The position numbers were made by a program, and so were the translations under genes. Below, piece by piece: positions 20,136-29,014 of a stretch of DNA of 64,000 nucleotides; position 1 is the stretch's first letter, and every line of letters starts with the position of its first letter. Below the pieces are notes generated by a model, which searched no databases, was not told the origin of the DNA, and was given only the letters and a program-made list of their open reading frames with translations. The DNA is taken from positions 114,832-178,831 of the forward strand of contig CAJNDS010002075.1 in the NCBI GenBank assembly GCA_905221605.1. The letters run 5' to 3'. Source of the DNA: Symbiodinium natans. Its lineage: Eukaryota > Sar > Dinophyceae > Suessiales > Symbiodiniaceae.

Positions 20136-20222
20136 CCTCCAAGGCTCCCCGCGCACTGCTGCCTCATGTCCTTTGCCCGCGCCGCCGCATCCTTGGCTTC
20201 CTTTGCGCCGGCGACATGAAGG
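20136..20222 (-). CDS. Candidate exon, Ala/Lys-rich helical segment
   Basis: The minus strand reads HVAGAKEAKDAAARAKDMRQ then QCAGSLG and ends GG|GTTTAGGG. The Ala/Lys/Glu/Asp pattern would form a helix or coiled coil. The 5' acceptor is not resolved (GCAAAG|GAA is one option). CCCTAAA lies to the left and TTTAGGG to the right. Confidence 0.5.
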
Positions 20223-20957
20223 CGGTTTAGGGTTTAGGGTTTAGGTTAGGGTTTAGGGTTTAGGGTTTAGGGTTTAGGGTTTAGGGTTTAGGGTTTAGGG
20301 TTTTGGGTTTAGGGTTTAGGGTTTAGGGTTTAGGGTTTAGGGTTTAGGTTTAGGGTTTAGTACCTCTCAAATCTGTCAGGGTGGAGGGTGTAAGGTTGCA
20401 GTATAGGTAGACTATCTCCTAAACCCAACATTCTAGCGTTCAACCCCGATAACGACCCTAAATCCTAAACCCTAAACCCTCTTATTGTGGCCTAACACCC
20501 TAAGACACTAGACCCTCCAAGGCTCATCCTGTCGGGTTTCGGGGTCTCGGGGATGGGGTTTGGGGTTTGGGGTTTGGGATTTTGGGATTTAGAGATTTAG
20601 GGATTTAGGGATTTAGGATGTAGGGTTTAGGGTTTAGGGTGGGTCTCAAGTCCCCTGTGCCGCCAAAAAAACATAACTCCTTCAGCCTTGAGTCCTGAGC
20701 CCTGTTTAGGGTGTAGGGTTTACGGTTTAGGGTTTGGGGTTTAGGGTTTAGGGTTACTAATGTCTAGACTCTAAACCCCGAACCTCCAGAAACCTCCTTT
20801 TCTGCGGCTTAGGGTCGATCTCTAGGTTCAGGGGTAGTTCTGGGTAGGGTTATAACCTTCATTCAGGTCCTTGCAAACCTACTTGGGTTTAGGGTTTAGG
20901 GTTTAGGGTTTAGGGTGTAGGGTTTAGTAGGGTTTAGGGTAGAACTTTCAAACAAAC
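20223..20957. repeat. TTTAGGG arrays and spacers
   Basis: Long TTTAGGG array at 20223-20360, shorter ones at 20555-20640, 20705-20755 and 20885-20940. Spacers such as 20380-20530 and 20780-20880 contain stops in all frames. Confidence 0.65.
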
Positions 20958-21011
20958 CAACTGCAGGCAGAGTACTGGTCCGCCAAGGGAGGACACCGCC
21001 GCGTAAAGAGC
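20958..21011 (-). CDS. Candidate internal exon, hydrophobic
   Basis: Eighteen codons ALYAAVSSLGGPVLCLQL lie between TATCCTTCCAG|G, a pyrimidine-rich acceptor, and TTG|GTTTG. It is phase 0 at both ends. The hydrophobic composition could be part of a membrane or core segment. Product unknown. Confidence 0.45.
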
Positions 21012-22310
21012 CTGGAAGGATAGGGGTAGGGTTTAGGGCTTGGGGTTTTAGGGTATTAGGGTATTAGGGTTTTAAGGTTTAGGGTTTAGGGTTTTGGGTT
21101 CAAGCTTCAGGGTTTAGGGCGTTGCGCGGGTTGAGGCTTACAGAGCTTAGGGTGGAGGGTTGAGAGCCCCCGGCTTTACAGGCCTGGGGCTTTAGGACAC
21201 AGGGTGTGTTGTGGGCTGCGGTTGCAGAGTTACCCTAAACCCCAAACCTTAATGTCGAGGGCGCCCACCCCGAAACCCTGAACCCTACTTGGAGGCTCAT
21301 GGCACTTATTAACCAATTATACAGGTTTAGGGGTCAGGGTTTAGGGTACCTGTACTGATAACTGTACTTATAACCATATTAAGGCTCTTAAGGTGCTTAT
21401 CAGTGGATTATAAGCACAGTTCAACCCTAAACCCTAAACCCTAAACCCTAAACCCTAAACCCTAAACCCTGAACCTCCAAGCAAACCCAAATAAGCCCTT
21501 GAACCTTCACCCCTAAGGGCCCTAAACGGTTTAGGGTTTAGGGTTTAGGGTTTAGGGTTTAGGGTTTGGGGTTTAGGGTTTAGGGGTTTGGGGTTTATTG
21601 AAATTATTCAGGGTTCAGGTCCGGGGAAAGTTTCGAGGAGTTTCGTTTTTGGATTTTCGAATAATTTCAAGTTACAGGGGGCTTGAGGGTTTAGGGTTTA
21701 GGGTTTAGGGCATAGGGTTTAGCCCAAAAAATCAAACCGACAGGTCAGGATGTTCCCCCTTATACTAACAGTCCTCAGTAGGGATTATAGTAGGGGAGGC
21801 TACAATCCCAAAACAAGCCCTAAAGACATAAAAACCCTCAAGTCCTAAGCTACCCTAACCCGCCGAAAGCCCTACATTTCTAAAACTCTCAGCCGTCCTT
21901 GGCTGTTTCTGGCCACGGGCTACAAAAACAGCTCCGCAAGTCTCTAAACTCTATAGAGTTCAGAGTTTAGGGTTTAGGGTTTAGGGTTTAGGGTTACAAA
22001 ACCCTAAGCCCTCTGTTTTCAGAAGCCCCGTACGCCCGAGAAGGACAAGGCTCTCGGGTTTAGGGTTTAGGGTTTGCCTGGAACCTAAACTCCAAAAAAA
22101 AAAACCGCATACCCCTCAACCCCTAAAGCCCTGAACCTGTAAACCCCAAACCCATAAACCCCTAAACCCTAAACCCAACCTTAAAACCCCCAAAGCCCTG
22201 GTGCCTAAAAAAAACCTAGAGCCCTGAGCCCAGACCCCTTAAACCGCACAACCCTCACACAAAGAAGCCCTAAACCCTGAACCCTAAACCCTAAACCCTA
22301 AACCCTAAAC
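21012..22310. repeat. Arrays plus two inverted-repeat elements
   Basis: Contains the family D element 21287-21481, a half copy of family F at 21748-21806, telomere-like arrays at 21420-21470, 21530-21595, 21685-21720, 21968-21998 and 22260-22310, and degenerate CCCTAAA words at 22080-22260. No exon is supported. Confidence 0.6.
21287..21481. mobile_element. Inverted-repeat element family D carrying two telomeric insertions
   Basis: Ends ACTTGGAGGCTCATGGCACT and GAACCTCCAAG match 2541-2678 and 47153-47269. Compared with those copies it contains an insertion of GGTTTAGGGGTCAGGGTTTAGGG-like sequence near 21325-21347 and a CCCTAAA array at 21422-21470 just inside the right end. The element is therefore older than these two telomeric insertions. 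Confidence 0.8.
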
Positions 22311-22387
22311 GCGGAGACTCCAACCGTAGCCTCGTGCTTCGCCAGATGCCTCTTGTCATGGTCGCCGAGGTCCGCACCCGATGCCAC
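22311..22387 (-). CDS. Candidate internal exon, unknown protein
   Basis: The minus strand reads VASGADLGDHDKRHLAKHEA then TVGVS between CCCGGGAG|G and GC|GTTTAGGG. The composition is charged and soluble-protein-like; other frames contain stops. It starts in phase 0 and ends in phase 2. Flanked by CCCTAAA on the left and TTTAGGG on the right. Confidence 0.5.
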
Positions 22388-23109
22388 CTCCCGGGTTTAG
22401 GGTTTAAAGTTTAGGGTTTAGGGTTAAAGGTTTAGGGTTTGGGGGTGTGGTGTATGCAGAGTTTGGGGTTTTAGGGTTTAGGGGCTTAGGGTTTGGAATG
22501 GGGTTTAGAAGGATTCTCTGTGGCTCCTTGCTGCAAAATGACACGTCGCTTTGGGGCGCCTTCTGGGCTTTAGGGTTTAGGGCCTATGGAATAGGGTATG
22601 TTCAGCAAGTTCATGCTTTGATGCAGAGTGCCTGGTTGGAGGTGGTGGCCAGGTGGCGGTCTGTTCAATAAAACTAGTAAACCTGGCGCCTTTCTCACAG
22701 GTATACGGCCCAGGTAGCCCCATGATCGTTTTTGCACTTGCCCTGAAACTACACAGCGAAAACCGCAGTAAGATATAGGAGCTCTTGTTAGGGCACCGTG
22801 TCGATGTAGTCCTCGAAAGTGCATTTCAGGCCTGCCAGCATCATGCGTATAGGGCCCCAGAACATGGACTGCACCTAACTTCTTTTTAACTCCCGGGTTT
22901 TGGGATGTTCGCCCATTTTATAACGTCCTTCCTTCCAGCCGCAGGTATGACCCACCGTCGAGGAGAGCTATTTCTACTAGCGACACCATTGCTGTACAAA
23001 CGCAACACTTCAGGGGTCAGTCGGGGGTTTAGGGTTTAGGGTTTAAGGGCTTTACGGATAGGTTAGGGTTTGTGGCCCGGGACTGGGAAGCGCACGACCC
23101 CCCCCATGC
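22388..23109. other. Unique spacer with weak open frames
   Basis: Open frames of 74 (plus, 22447-22671) and 84 codons (minus, 22570-22824) overlap; the plus one begins in telomeric sequence. The minus frame over 22600-22800 (GLLVLLNRPPPGHHLQPGTL) might hide an exon, but no splice pair was found. Confidence 0.4.
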
Positions 23110-23161
23110 CCGTCCGCCCGCAAATCCCAGCGCAGCTTGTCGAGGAGGCGCACGCCATCGC
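23110..23161 (-). CDS. Candidate exon, unknown protein
   Basis: After GGCCCCAG|GC the minus strand reads DGVRLLDKLRWDLRADGHG and runs into a C8 run (G8 in sense), where the 3' limit is lost. The frame is clearly protein-like. It lies between telomeric repeats on both sides. Confidence 0.45.
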
Positions 23162-24097
23162 CTGGGGCCCCCAAACTCTATAGACCCTAAACCCTAAACC
23201 CTAAACCCTAAACCCTAAACCCTAAACCCCAGATTGGGATTGGATCTGCAAAGGGAGTGGAGGGAGGATGGAGGGGCTTCGGGTTTGGGTTTTGCGTGTT
23301 CGGGTAGTCCCTTGTTTTGGGTTTAGCGTTTAGGGTTTGAGGTCTTAGGGTTTAGGGGTCCTGGCTTAAGAGTCTTAGGGGCTTGGGGTAGTTAAGGGTG
23401 TAGGGGTCGGGTTTCCGTAGAGGGCTTGCCAGAAGCAGGGTTTAATGAAGCGGTATAAGGGGGGACTCCTAGAAGGGACCCTTATTTCTTATTCCCCTAT
23501 GCAGCCCCTGTATATCCCTGAGATTATGCCTCTGTACCTAAACCCTAAACCCTAAACCCTAAACCCAAATAACCCCCAAATAACTCCCCTGTATAACCCC
23601 TAAGGCCCCTTCTGAGGGTCCCTCTTTTAGTCCCTCGAGAAATGTTTGGTCCAGCTCTCTTTCTGAGAGGCTTGGAGCCCTTACCAATATTTCCCTTCGT
23701 TGTCCGCAAGTCCGCAAGTTAATGTTGTAATGGTAATGCTTAAGAATAACTAATACGGGTTTAGGGTTTAGGGTCTAGGGTCTAGGGTTTAGGGTTTAGG
23801 GTTTAGGGTTTAGGGTTTAGGGTTTAGGGTTTAGGGCTCACTATGAGAATTCATGTACAGCCCGTTTAGATAGTAAGAACGCTGTTCGTTGTAATAATAT
23901 GCTTCACGCGCTCTGAATATTAATGCACTTGTTCATAGTTTCCTGTGCTTTTCAAGCGAGTACAAGAGCGCTTCTAATATACTCTCAGGAAGCCACTACT
24001 TTTATTGGAGATTCTATTGGCAGTTCAGGCGTCCCCCACAGTATTAATGTTGTGGCTTCCTTTCGTTCGTCTCTTCACAGGTGTCGTTTCAGTGTGT
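23162..24097. other. Arrays and unique sequence, nothing resolved
   Basis: CCCTAAA array 23185-23228, degenerate TTTAGGG words 23270-23420, an inverted-repeat-like pair framing a short CCCTAAA array at 23455-23640 (AAGGGGGGACTCC … GAGGGTCCCTCTTTT), and a TTTAGGG array 23758-23835. 23850-24060 is AT-richer unique sequence with an overlapping plus-strand frame of 134 codons (23923-24327) that runs through an introner, so it is unlikely to be a gene. Confidence 0.5.
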
Positions 24098-24340
24098 TCA
24101 CTCGCTTCGCTGGGTCACTTGTACATGCTGAAAAGACCTTAACCGTCAACTTGGTAGGCCAGCAGCCATATTATGATAAGGGCACCCTTTTGGGGTTGGT
24201 TACTTTACAAGGGAACCTTGAACCCACAAAAAGGAAAAAGGGCACCACTGGGCTACCAAGTCAAGAAAGGCCCATCTTGCATTACTGTTGCTCGCCAAGG
24301 AACCACTTCACAATTGACACGGGGTAGGGGTCTCCAAAGA
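24098..24340 (-). CDS. Two candidate exons around an introner, gene 3' end
   Basis: Exon 24286-24340 reads FGDPYPVSIVKWFLGEQ between CTTCAAG|TC and CA|GTAATG. Removing an intron that ends GGTTAAG|G joins it to 24098-24137 (SFQHVQVTQRSE, stop TGA at 24098-24100). The intron contains a family A introner (24150-24260). An alternative acceptor at the element's own end (CTACCAAG) gives an immediate stop, so the exact 3' splice site is unsure. The first exon is strong; the second is tentative. Product not recognised. Confidence 0.4.
24150..24260 (-). mobile_element. Introner-like element family A
   Basis: Ends CTTGGTAGGCCAGCAGCC and GGGCACCACTGGGCTACCAAG are inverted repeats, and GGGCACCCTTTT / AAAAAGGGCACC is an inner pair. 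Between them TTGGTTACTTTACAAGGGAACC is the family's conserved middle, also seen at 26930 and 28400. No telomeric repeats inside this copy, so it may be close to the ancestral form. Confidence 0.8.
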
Positions 24341-24855
24341 CTTGAAGATTGCCAGTTTAGGTTTAGGGTTTGGGGTTTGGGGTTTAGGGTTTGGGGTTTA
24401 GGGTCAAACCTGAACAATCGTAATCCACGAACGCCAGGCCTTAAATCCGGCAAGAATCAGCAGCCCTGAGCACAAAGCCCAAAACCCTAAACCCTAAAAA
24501 CCCTAATAGATGGGCCCAGGAAACTCTCTGAAACATACACCGCAAGGGCCTTTTCTTTTGGGTTATTATAGCCTAATTATGTAGGGACCACAAGGGAAGA
24601 CGATTAGTGATTTTTCCGACCCCTATATCACTCAGCCATGCAAGATGCAGGCAGGCAATTTAGGGTTTAGGGATTATTATCCCTAAAACCGACCCAAAGC
24701 AAACCCTCAGGCCCTTGGTGCCTCAACCCTAAACCTTAAACCCCAAACCCTAAACCCTAAATCCTTAACCCTAAGCCCTAAACCCTAAATCCTTAACCCT
24801 AAGCCCTAAACCCTAAACCCTTACTCCTTAGCCCTTAAACCCTAGCTCCCTACAC
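24341..24855. repeat. Degenerate telomere-like arrays
   Basis: TTTAGGG/TTTGGGG at 24358-24405 and mixed CCCTAAA arrays at 24725-24845. The spacer 24490-24660 holds nothing recognisable apart from the word TAGGGACCACAAGG, shared with 18176-18190. Confidence 0.55.
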
Positions 24856-24916
24856 CTGAGCACTGCTCAGCAACAGCAGGGATGCCGGCTGTCGTGGGAC
24901 AACGGCTTCTGTCGCC
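24856..24916 (-). CDS. Candidate internal exon, unknown protein
   Basis: The minus strand reads GDRSRCPTTAGIPAVAEQCS between TCGCCCAG|G and G|GTGTAGGG, where the donor is a telomeric variant unit. Phase 0 to phase 1. No family recognised. Confidence 0.5.
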
Positions 24917-25525
24917 CTGGGCGAATCAGGCCCCTAAACCCTAAACCCTAAACCCTAAACCCTAAACCCTAAACCCTAGACCCTGAACCCTAAACCCTAA
25001 ACCCTAAACCCTAAACCAGGTGGAAGGGGGTGTGAGGGCTTCAATGGCCTAAGATGCAGGCGACCCAGGGTTGAGGTTTATATTTAGGGTTTAGGGTTTA
25101 GGGTTTAGGGTTTAGAGTTTAGGGTTTAGGGTTTAGGGTTCGGGTTTATAGGGTTTCCAAACCCTAAACCCTTAACTCTAAACCCTAAACCTTCCAGGGT
25201 CGAAGACGTAGGGAGTTTAGGGCCCTAGCCCTCCCTGAAGCCCCCTGACGAAGTGCCCTTGAACCAGCTGGTTCTGAAAAGGGACCCCTAAGCCCCAAAA
25301 CCCAAAACCTCAAAACCCCTAAGCCCTAAACCCCCAAAGCCCATAACCCTAAACCCCGAAATCTCTAAACCCTTAACCCCTAGACCCCAAACCCAGACCT
25401 AAAACTCCAAACCCGAAAGCCCTCAACCCGAAACCCTAAACCCTAAACCCCCCGAACACAAAAAATAACTGGGGCTGGGGAGCCCTAAACCCTAAACCCT
25501 AAACCCTAAACCCTAAACCCTAAAC
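24917..25525. repeat. Telomere-like arrays
   Basis: CCCTAAA array 24935-25016, TTTAGGG array 25083-25140, degenerate CCCTAAA words 25280-25445 and a CCCTAAA array 25481-25525. No exon. Confidence 0.75.
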
Positions 25526-25615
25526 CCTGGGGTTGCCGCACTCGAGGATGGTTTCCAGTGGCACCAGCACGTCGCAGAGGGCCTGACATCCAATCGAAGG
25601 GAAGTTGCATGATCC
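25526..25615 (-). CDS. Candidate internal exon, unknown protein
   Basis: Thirty codons, phase 0 at both ends: GSCNFPSIGCQALCDVLVPL then ETILECGNPR, between GGTGTCCAG|G and AGG|GTTTAGGG. The residue pattern suits a helical repeat or enzyme core and includes three cysteines. It is among the most convincing orphan exons, but I cannot name the family. CCCTAAA lies to the left and TTTAGGG to the right. Confidence 0.55.
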
Positions 25616-26477
25616 CTGGACACCCAAGTTAGGGTTTAGGGTTTAGGGTTTAGGGTTTAGGGTTTAGGGTTTAGGGTTTAGGGTTTCGGGTTTGGGGTTT
25701 AGGTTTTAGGGACTTTAACACCACGGAAAGTGACTTAATATGGTCCCTCGCCTTCTTGCATTCTTGGGTTTTGTAGGGGTGTATAAGGTGTAGAGTGTAG
25801 AGAAAGGTTTGAAAATAAGTCTAGGGCCCATATTACGGCGGCACCATGTACTACCGTAAAAATCCTGGGGAGGACGGGGTTATGGTTTTTGGGTCTAGTT
25901 TGGGTTTGGGGATTTAGGATTTAGGGTGTGGGGAGGTTTGGGCAAGGGTTTAACAAGGGAGGGCTTATGGATTAGAAGGCTTTTGTGCAGTGCTTCAGGG
26001 CTTTATAGGGCTTAGGGTTCTCAGGGCTTGTGCTTGAGAAGGGTTTCTGGATTTGTTGTTGGGGCTTTAGAGGGCTTTGTAAACCCTGAACCCATATCTT
26101 CAAAAATTAGGACCCTAAACCCATAAACTCTAACCCTTTACCCAGGTGTGCTGCGGCGAAGACTTTTCAGCTCAAGATCCGTCGCGCTGAGCTTTTATAG
26201 GGGGATGAGGGTCGAGGGTTCATATGCCTCAGTTCAAGGCTTCAGGCTTTAGGGTTTGAGGCTTTAGGATTCGAAACTGTGCCGTTTCATAGAGTTCCAG
26301 TTGCGATGCAGCTGATGACCTTGCGCGGCGCTGCTGTCGCCACGCTGCCCGGATTGGCTGCAGGAAGCCCACCCAAAACCCTAAACAAACCCTAAACCCT
26401 AAACCCTAAAGCCTAAACCCTCCCTAAACCCTAAACCCTAAGCCCTAAACCCTAAACCCATGGCAGCAAAAGCCGGA
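25616..26477. other. TTTAGGG array and unique spacer downstream of RCC1-like gene
   Basis: TTTAGGG array at 25629-25690; 25720-26330 is unique or degenerate TTTAGGG-like sequence. Around 26290-26350 the plus-strand word CTGCTGTCGCCACGCTGCCC resembles the coding repeat of the RCC1-like gene, so a decayed repeat may lie there. No polyadenylation signal can be named. Confidence 0.5.
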
Positions 26478-29014
26478 CTACCAGGTTTCCTCTGCCCAGG
26501 CGACCCAGTCTTTTCTCAGCCTGTCTTGTACAGCCCTGCTGTCGCCACCCTCCTTCGCATAGCCCCAGGTCACCTTAGTTGCTGAGTTCATAAGCCCCTA
26601 AACCCTAAACCCAAAACCCTAAACCCTAAACCCTAAGTGTACACTTTCAGTTCTAAAAGGGTATTATATTATCCCAAAAAGTGTAAAGTGTACTCATTCA
26701 GATACTAAGTCACAACAGACCCGTCGCCCAAAATGGCAGCAAAAGCCGTCCTTGGTGGCCCGGTAATCCATATTATACTACGGGCACCCTGTTTTGGGTT
26801 TGTTACTTGGCTGCACTCAGGAGGGTAGCTATAAATTAAACTTTTGGCTGCCTTATTAATAAACCCAATAAACCCGAAAAGGGTAAGGATCTAAAGTTAC
26901 AGTGAAGTACCACAAAGGTTACTTTATAAGGGAGAACCCGCGTAGAGGGCACCACTGGGCTAAAACCCCCCCAAAAGGGGAACAAGGGTACTACTGGTCC
27001 TGCCTGGTAGATTGGATCTGCTGCACATCCCGCAACTGATCTTGCACGGCTCTGCTGTCGCCACCCATCTCATCGTTGCCCCAGGTCACCACGGACCCAT
27101 CACCCAACCTATGCTGAACTTGGGACCCTATCGCAAAAATTAAGTTTGGCTGTTCCTTAGGGATTTGGGTAACAAAAAAACTCTAAACCCTAAACCCTCA
27201 ACCCTAAACCCTAAACCCAATATTTCCAAGTGCCCCTAAGCAACAGGGCGGCGAAAGCCGCCCGGGTAGATTGGATCAGCTGCACAGCCTTCAGCCGGCC
27301 TCGCACGTACCGGCAGTCGCCGCCAAAGCTGGGATCGCCCCAGGTCACAACCTAGACCCAGGAGTATAACCTAGGAATAAACAGGGGGTTTAGGGTTTAG
27401 GGTTTAGGGTCTACTAGACCCAGGAGTAACCTAGGAATCAAAAGGGTGCCCTTTTGGGTTTTTTGGGGGCTTTTAAGGGAACCCCAACCCTAAAAAAAGG
27501 AAATAAGGGCCTACTCCGTCCCAGCAACAGACCCGTTGCCCAGGATGGCTGCAAAGGCCATGTAGCTCGCCTGAATTTCGCGGACGTCCCGTAGCTGATC
27601 TTGCACATCGCTGCTGTCGCCACCATACTCACCGTAGCCCCAGGTCACAACAGACCTATCGCTCCGGATGGCGGCAAAAGCCACTCTTGTAGCTTGGATC
27701 TGCTGCACGTCCCTCAGCTGCCCTTGTACAGCGCGGCTGTCACCACCCCGGTCTTCATTGCCCCAGGTCACAACAGACCCGTCGCCCAAAATGGCGGCAA
27801 ACGCATCGTTGCTCGCATGGATCTGCTGCACGTCCTTCAGCCGACCTTGCACATCTCTGCAGTCGGCTCCCCGTTCTAACTGGCCCCAGCTTGCAACCGA
27901 CCCATCGCCCAGAATGGCGGCAAACGCCATGTGGGCACCTTTAATCTGCTTCACGCCCTTGAGCCGATCTCGCACAGCACCGCAGTTACCACCATCTGTA
28001 TCAAGGCCCCAGGTCACAACAGACCCATCGCCCAAAATGGCGGCAAAAGCCGTCCTAGTAGATTGGATCTGCTGCACGTCCTTCAGTCGACCTTGTACGG
28101 CGCTGCTGTCGCCACCATACTCAACATTGCCCCACGTAACGACAGACCCATCGCCAAGAATGGCGGCAAAAGCCCTCATGGTAGCTTGGATCTGCTGCAC
28201 GTCCTTCAGCTGAGCTTGCACGGCACTGCTGTCGCCACCGCAAGAAGCAGGGCCCCAGGTCACAACCGACCTATCAATTAGAATGGCAGCAAACGCTTCG
28301 TCGGATGCTTGAATTTGCCACACGTTCTGCAGCTGTCCTTGCACATCACTGCCTTCGTGGGCCAGTAACCATAGTCTAGTCTGGGCACCCCTTCTTCTTT
28401 GGTTGGTCACTTGATAAGGGAACCCTAAACCCTAAACCCTAAACCCTAGACCCTAAACCCTAAACCCTAAACCCCAAACCCTAAACCCCAAAAAAACGGG
28501 TCAAGGGCACCAATGGGCTGGCAAGCTGCTGGTGCCGCCACGCTGGGGATCGCCCCAGGTCGCCACGGAACCTTGGCTGACTTCTGAACCCCTAAACCCT
28601 AAACCCTAGGGTTTAGGGTTTAGGGTTTAGCTTTTTGGCTCCTTATTGTGGTTTCTACAGAAACCCAAAAGGTTAAAGTCCTAAGAGCCAGGCAGAAGGA
28701 AAGCCAAGGCACCATCACCCAGAATGGCGGCAAAAGCGCCATCGTGGGCGCAGATGCGGGCGAGAGCACCTGGGATGGCCCCTTAAAACCCTCTGAAAAA
28801 GATGGTTTAGGGTTTAGGGGCGTTTAGGGTTTAGGGTTTAGGGTTCAGGGTTCAGGGTTTAGGGTTTAGGGTTTAGGGTTTAGGGATTCCTAAATCTGAT
28901 CCTCTGAAAACCCAAGAAGTGAAAATACAAGATGCCCCCCCCCCCCCCCCCCCCCCAGGGCGTACCGAGGCACTCATCTGCCAGGTAAGCGTATCGCCGC
29001 TCTGCAGCCGACAT
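26478..29014 (-). CDS. RCC1/HERC-like repeat protein, eight exons, seven introns
   Basis: Exons: 28966-29014, 28713-28769, 28530-28571, 27529-28352, 27245-27351, 27004-27108, 26714-26750 and 26478-26573 (TAG at 26478-26480). Their sum is 1317 bp, 439 codons, with one open frame and matching phase at all seven joins. The protein consists of ten copies of an approximately 41-residue repeat of the form QIQATxxAFAAILGDGSVVT then WGxxxxGGDSSAVQ, the RCC1/HERC-like beta-propeller repeat multiplied in dinoflagellate genomes; propellers of this type bind proteins and are common beside ubiquitin-ligase domains, none of which is seen here. The start used is an ATG in exon one (MSAAERRYAYLADECLG); the frame is open upstream of it to the acceptor at 29024, so an extra 5' exon is possible. 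The C-terminus ends in WVAWAEETW after half a repeat. A single-exon reading (27511-28410) would wrongly add intron-derived residues at both ends. Confidence 0.85.
26574..26713 (-). mobile_element. Intron 7 of RCC1-like gene, repeat-derived, GT-AG
   Basis: Sense GTGACTTAGTATCTG … CAACTAAG|GTGACC. It divides GTT from GTGACCTGG exactly within the coding repeat. The sequence GTACACTTTCAGTTCTAAAA and AGTTGCTGAGTTCA are related to the element at 29024-29170, where AGTTGCTGAGTTCAGAAGCCC and GCTTTTAGTTCTATGGGG recur. TTTAGGG/TTTTGGG repeats are inserted between the two parts in both copies. Confidence 0.8.
26751..27003 (-). mobile_element. Intron 6 of RCC1-like gene: family A introner with nested family C element
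   Basis: Sense GCAGGACCAGTAGTACCC … GGGCCACCAAG|GACGGC is a GC-AG intron of 253 bp; removal restores CTACCAG|GACGGC, identical to the uninterrupted repeat near 28046. The outer arms carry GGTACTACTGG and GGGCACCACTGGGC. A 113 bp family C element (26806-26918) is nested in the conserved GGTTACTT word, which appears twice as GTTACTT at 26802-26808 and 26918-26924, like a target-site duplication. Confidence 0.85.
26806..26918. mobile_element. Family C element nested in an introner
   Basis: Differs at only about five of 113 positions from the copy at 41969-42081; both read CTTGGCTGCACTCAGGAGGG … AGTACCACAAAGG. The near identity suggests recent activity. There is no long open frame. Confidence 0.85.
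27109..27244 (-). mobile_element. Intron 5 of RCC1-like gene, GT-AG, with telomeric core
   Basis: Sense GTTGCTTAGGGGCACTTGG … GTTCAGCATAG|GTTGGG, 136 bp. Removal restores GCCGCCCTGTTGGGTGATGG. The ends CACTTGGAAATATTGGG and CCCAAGTTCAGC are partly inverted, and TTTAGGG/TTGAGGG units lie in the middle. No second copy of this family was found in the window. Confidence 0.8.
27352..27528 (-). mobile_element. Intron 4 of RCC1-like gene, introner, GT-AG
   Basis: Sense GTTGCTGGGACGGAGTAGGC … CTGGGTCTAG|GTTGTG, 177 bp. Removal restores GGGTCTGTTGTGACCTGG. The 3' part is locally duplicated: CTAGACCCAGGAGT and AACCTAGGAAT occur twice (27351-27384 and 27414-27438, plus strand), flanking a TTTAGGG insertion. 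Related to the element at 14055-14170. Confidence 0.85.
28353..28529 (-). mobile_element. Intron 3 of RCC1-like gene, family A introner, GC-AG
   Basis: Sense GCAGCTTGCCAGCCCATTGG … GGCCCACGAAG|GCAGTG, 177 bp. Arms GGGCACCAATGGGCTGGCAAG and GGCCAG…GGGCACCCC are inverted. A telomere-like block of CCCTAAA/CCCCAAA units fills the centre. Removal restores GGCACCAGCAGTGATGTGC, coding GGTSSDVQ as in the other repeats. Confidence 0.85.
28572..28712 (-). mobile_element. Intron 2 of RCC1-like gene, family B introner, GT-AG
   Basis: Sense GTGCCTTGGCTTTCC … GTCAGCCAAG|GTTCCG, 141 bp. Removal restores GATGGTTCCGTGGCG (DGSVA). Ends CCTTGGCTGACTTCTG and CAGAAGGAAAGCCAAGG are inverted repeats. Compared with the free copy at 4298-4409, the central hairpin is replaced by back-to-back CCCTAAA and TTTAGGG repeats. 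Confidence 0.85.
28770..28965 (-). other. Intron 1 of RCC1-like gene, telomeric repeats plus C-run, GT-AG
   Basis: Sense GTACGCCCTGGGGGG … GGCCATCCCAG|GTGCTC, 196 bp. Contains a run of about 23 G (28935-28956 as C on the plus strand) and TTTAGGG-related repeats at 28804-28884. Removal joins CTC G to GT GCT in frame. No introner arms were recognised, so this one could be a purely repeat-expanded intron. Confidence 0.7.

Noticed and set aside
23923-24327. 134-codon plus-strand ORF as a gene
   Set aside because: It runs through a family A introner whose edges match splice sites of minus-strand exons, and its residue mix is not convincing.
27601-28281. Plus-strand ORFs of 92-181 codons over the RCC1-like gene
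   Set aside because: They are antisense shadows of the repeated minus-strand coding sequence (all share the same 123 bp period).
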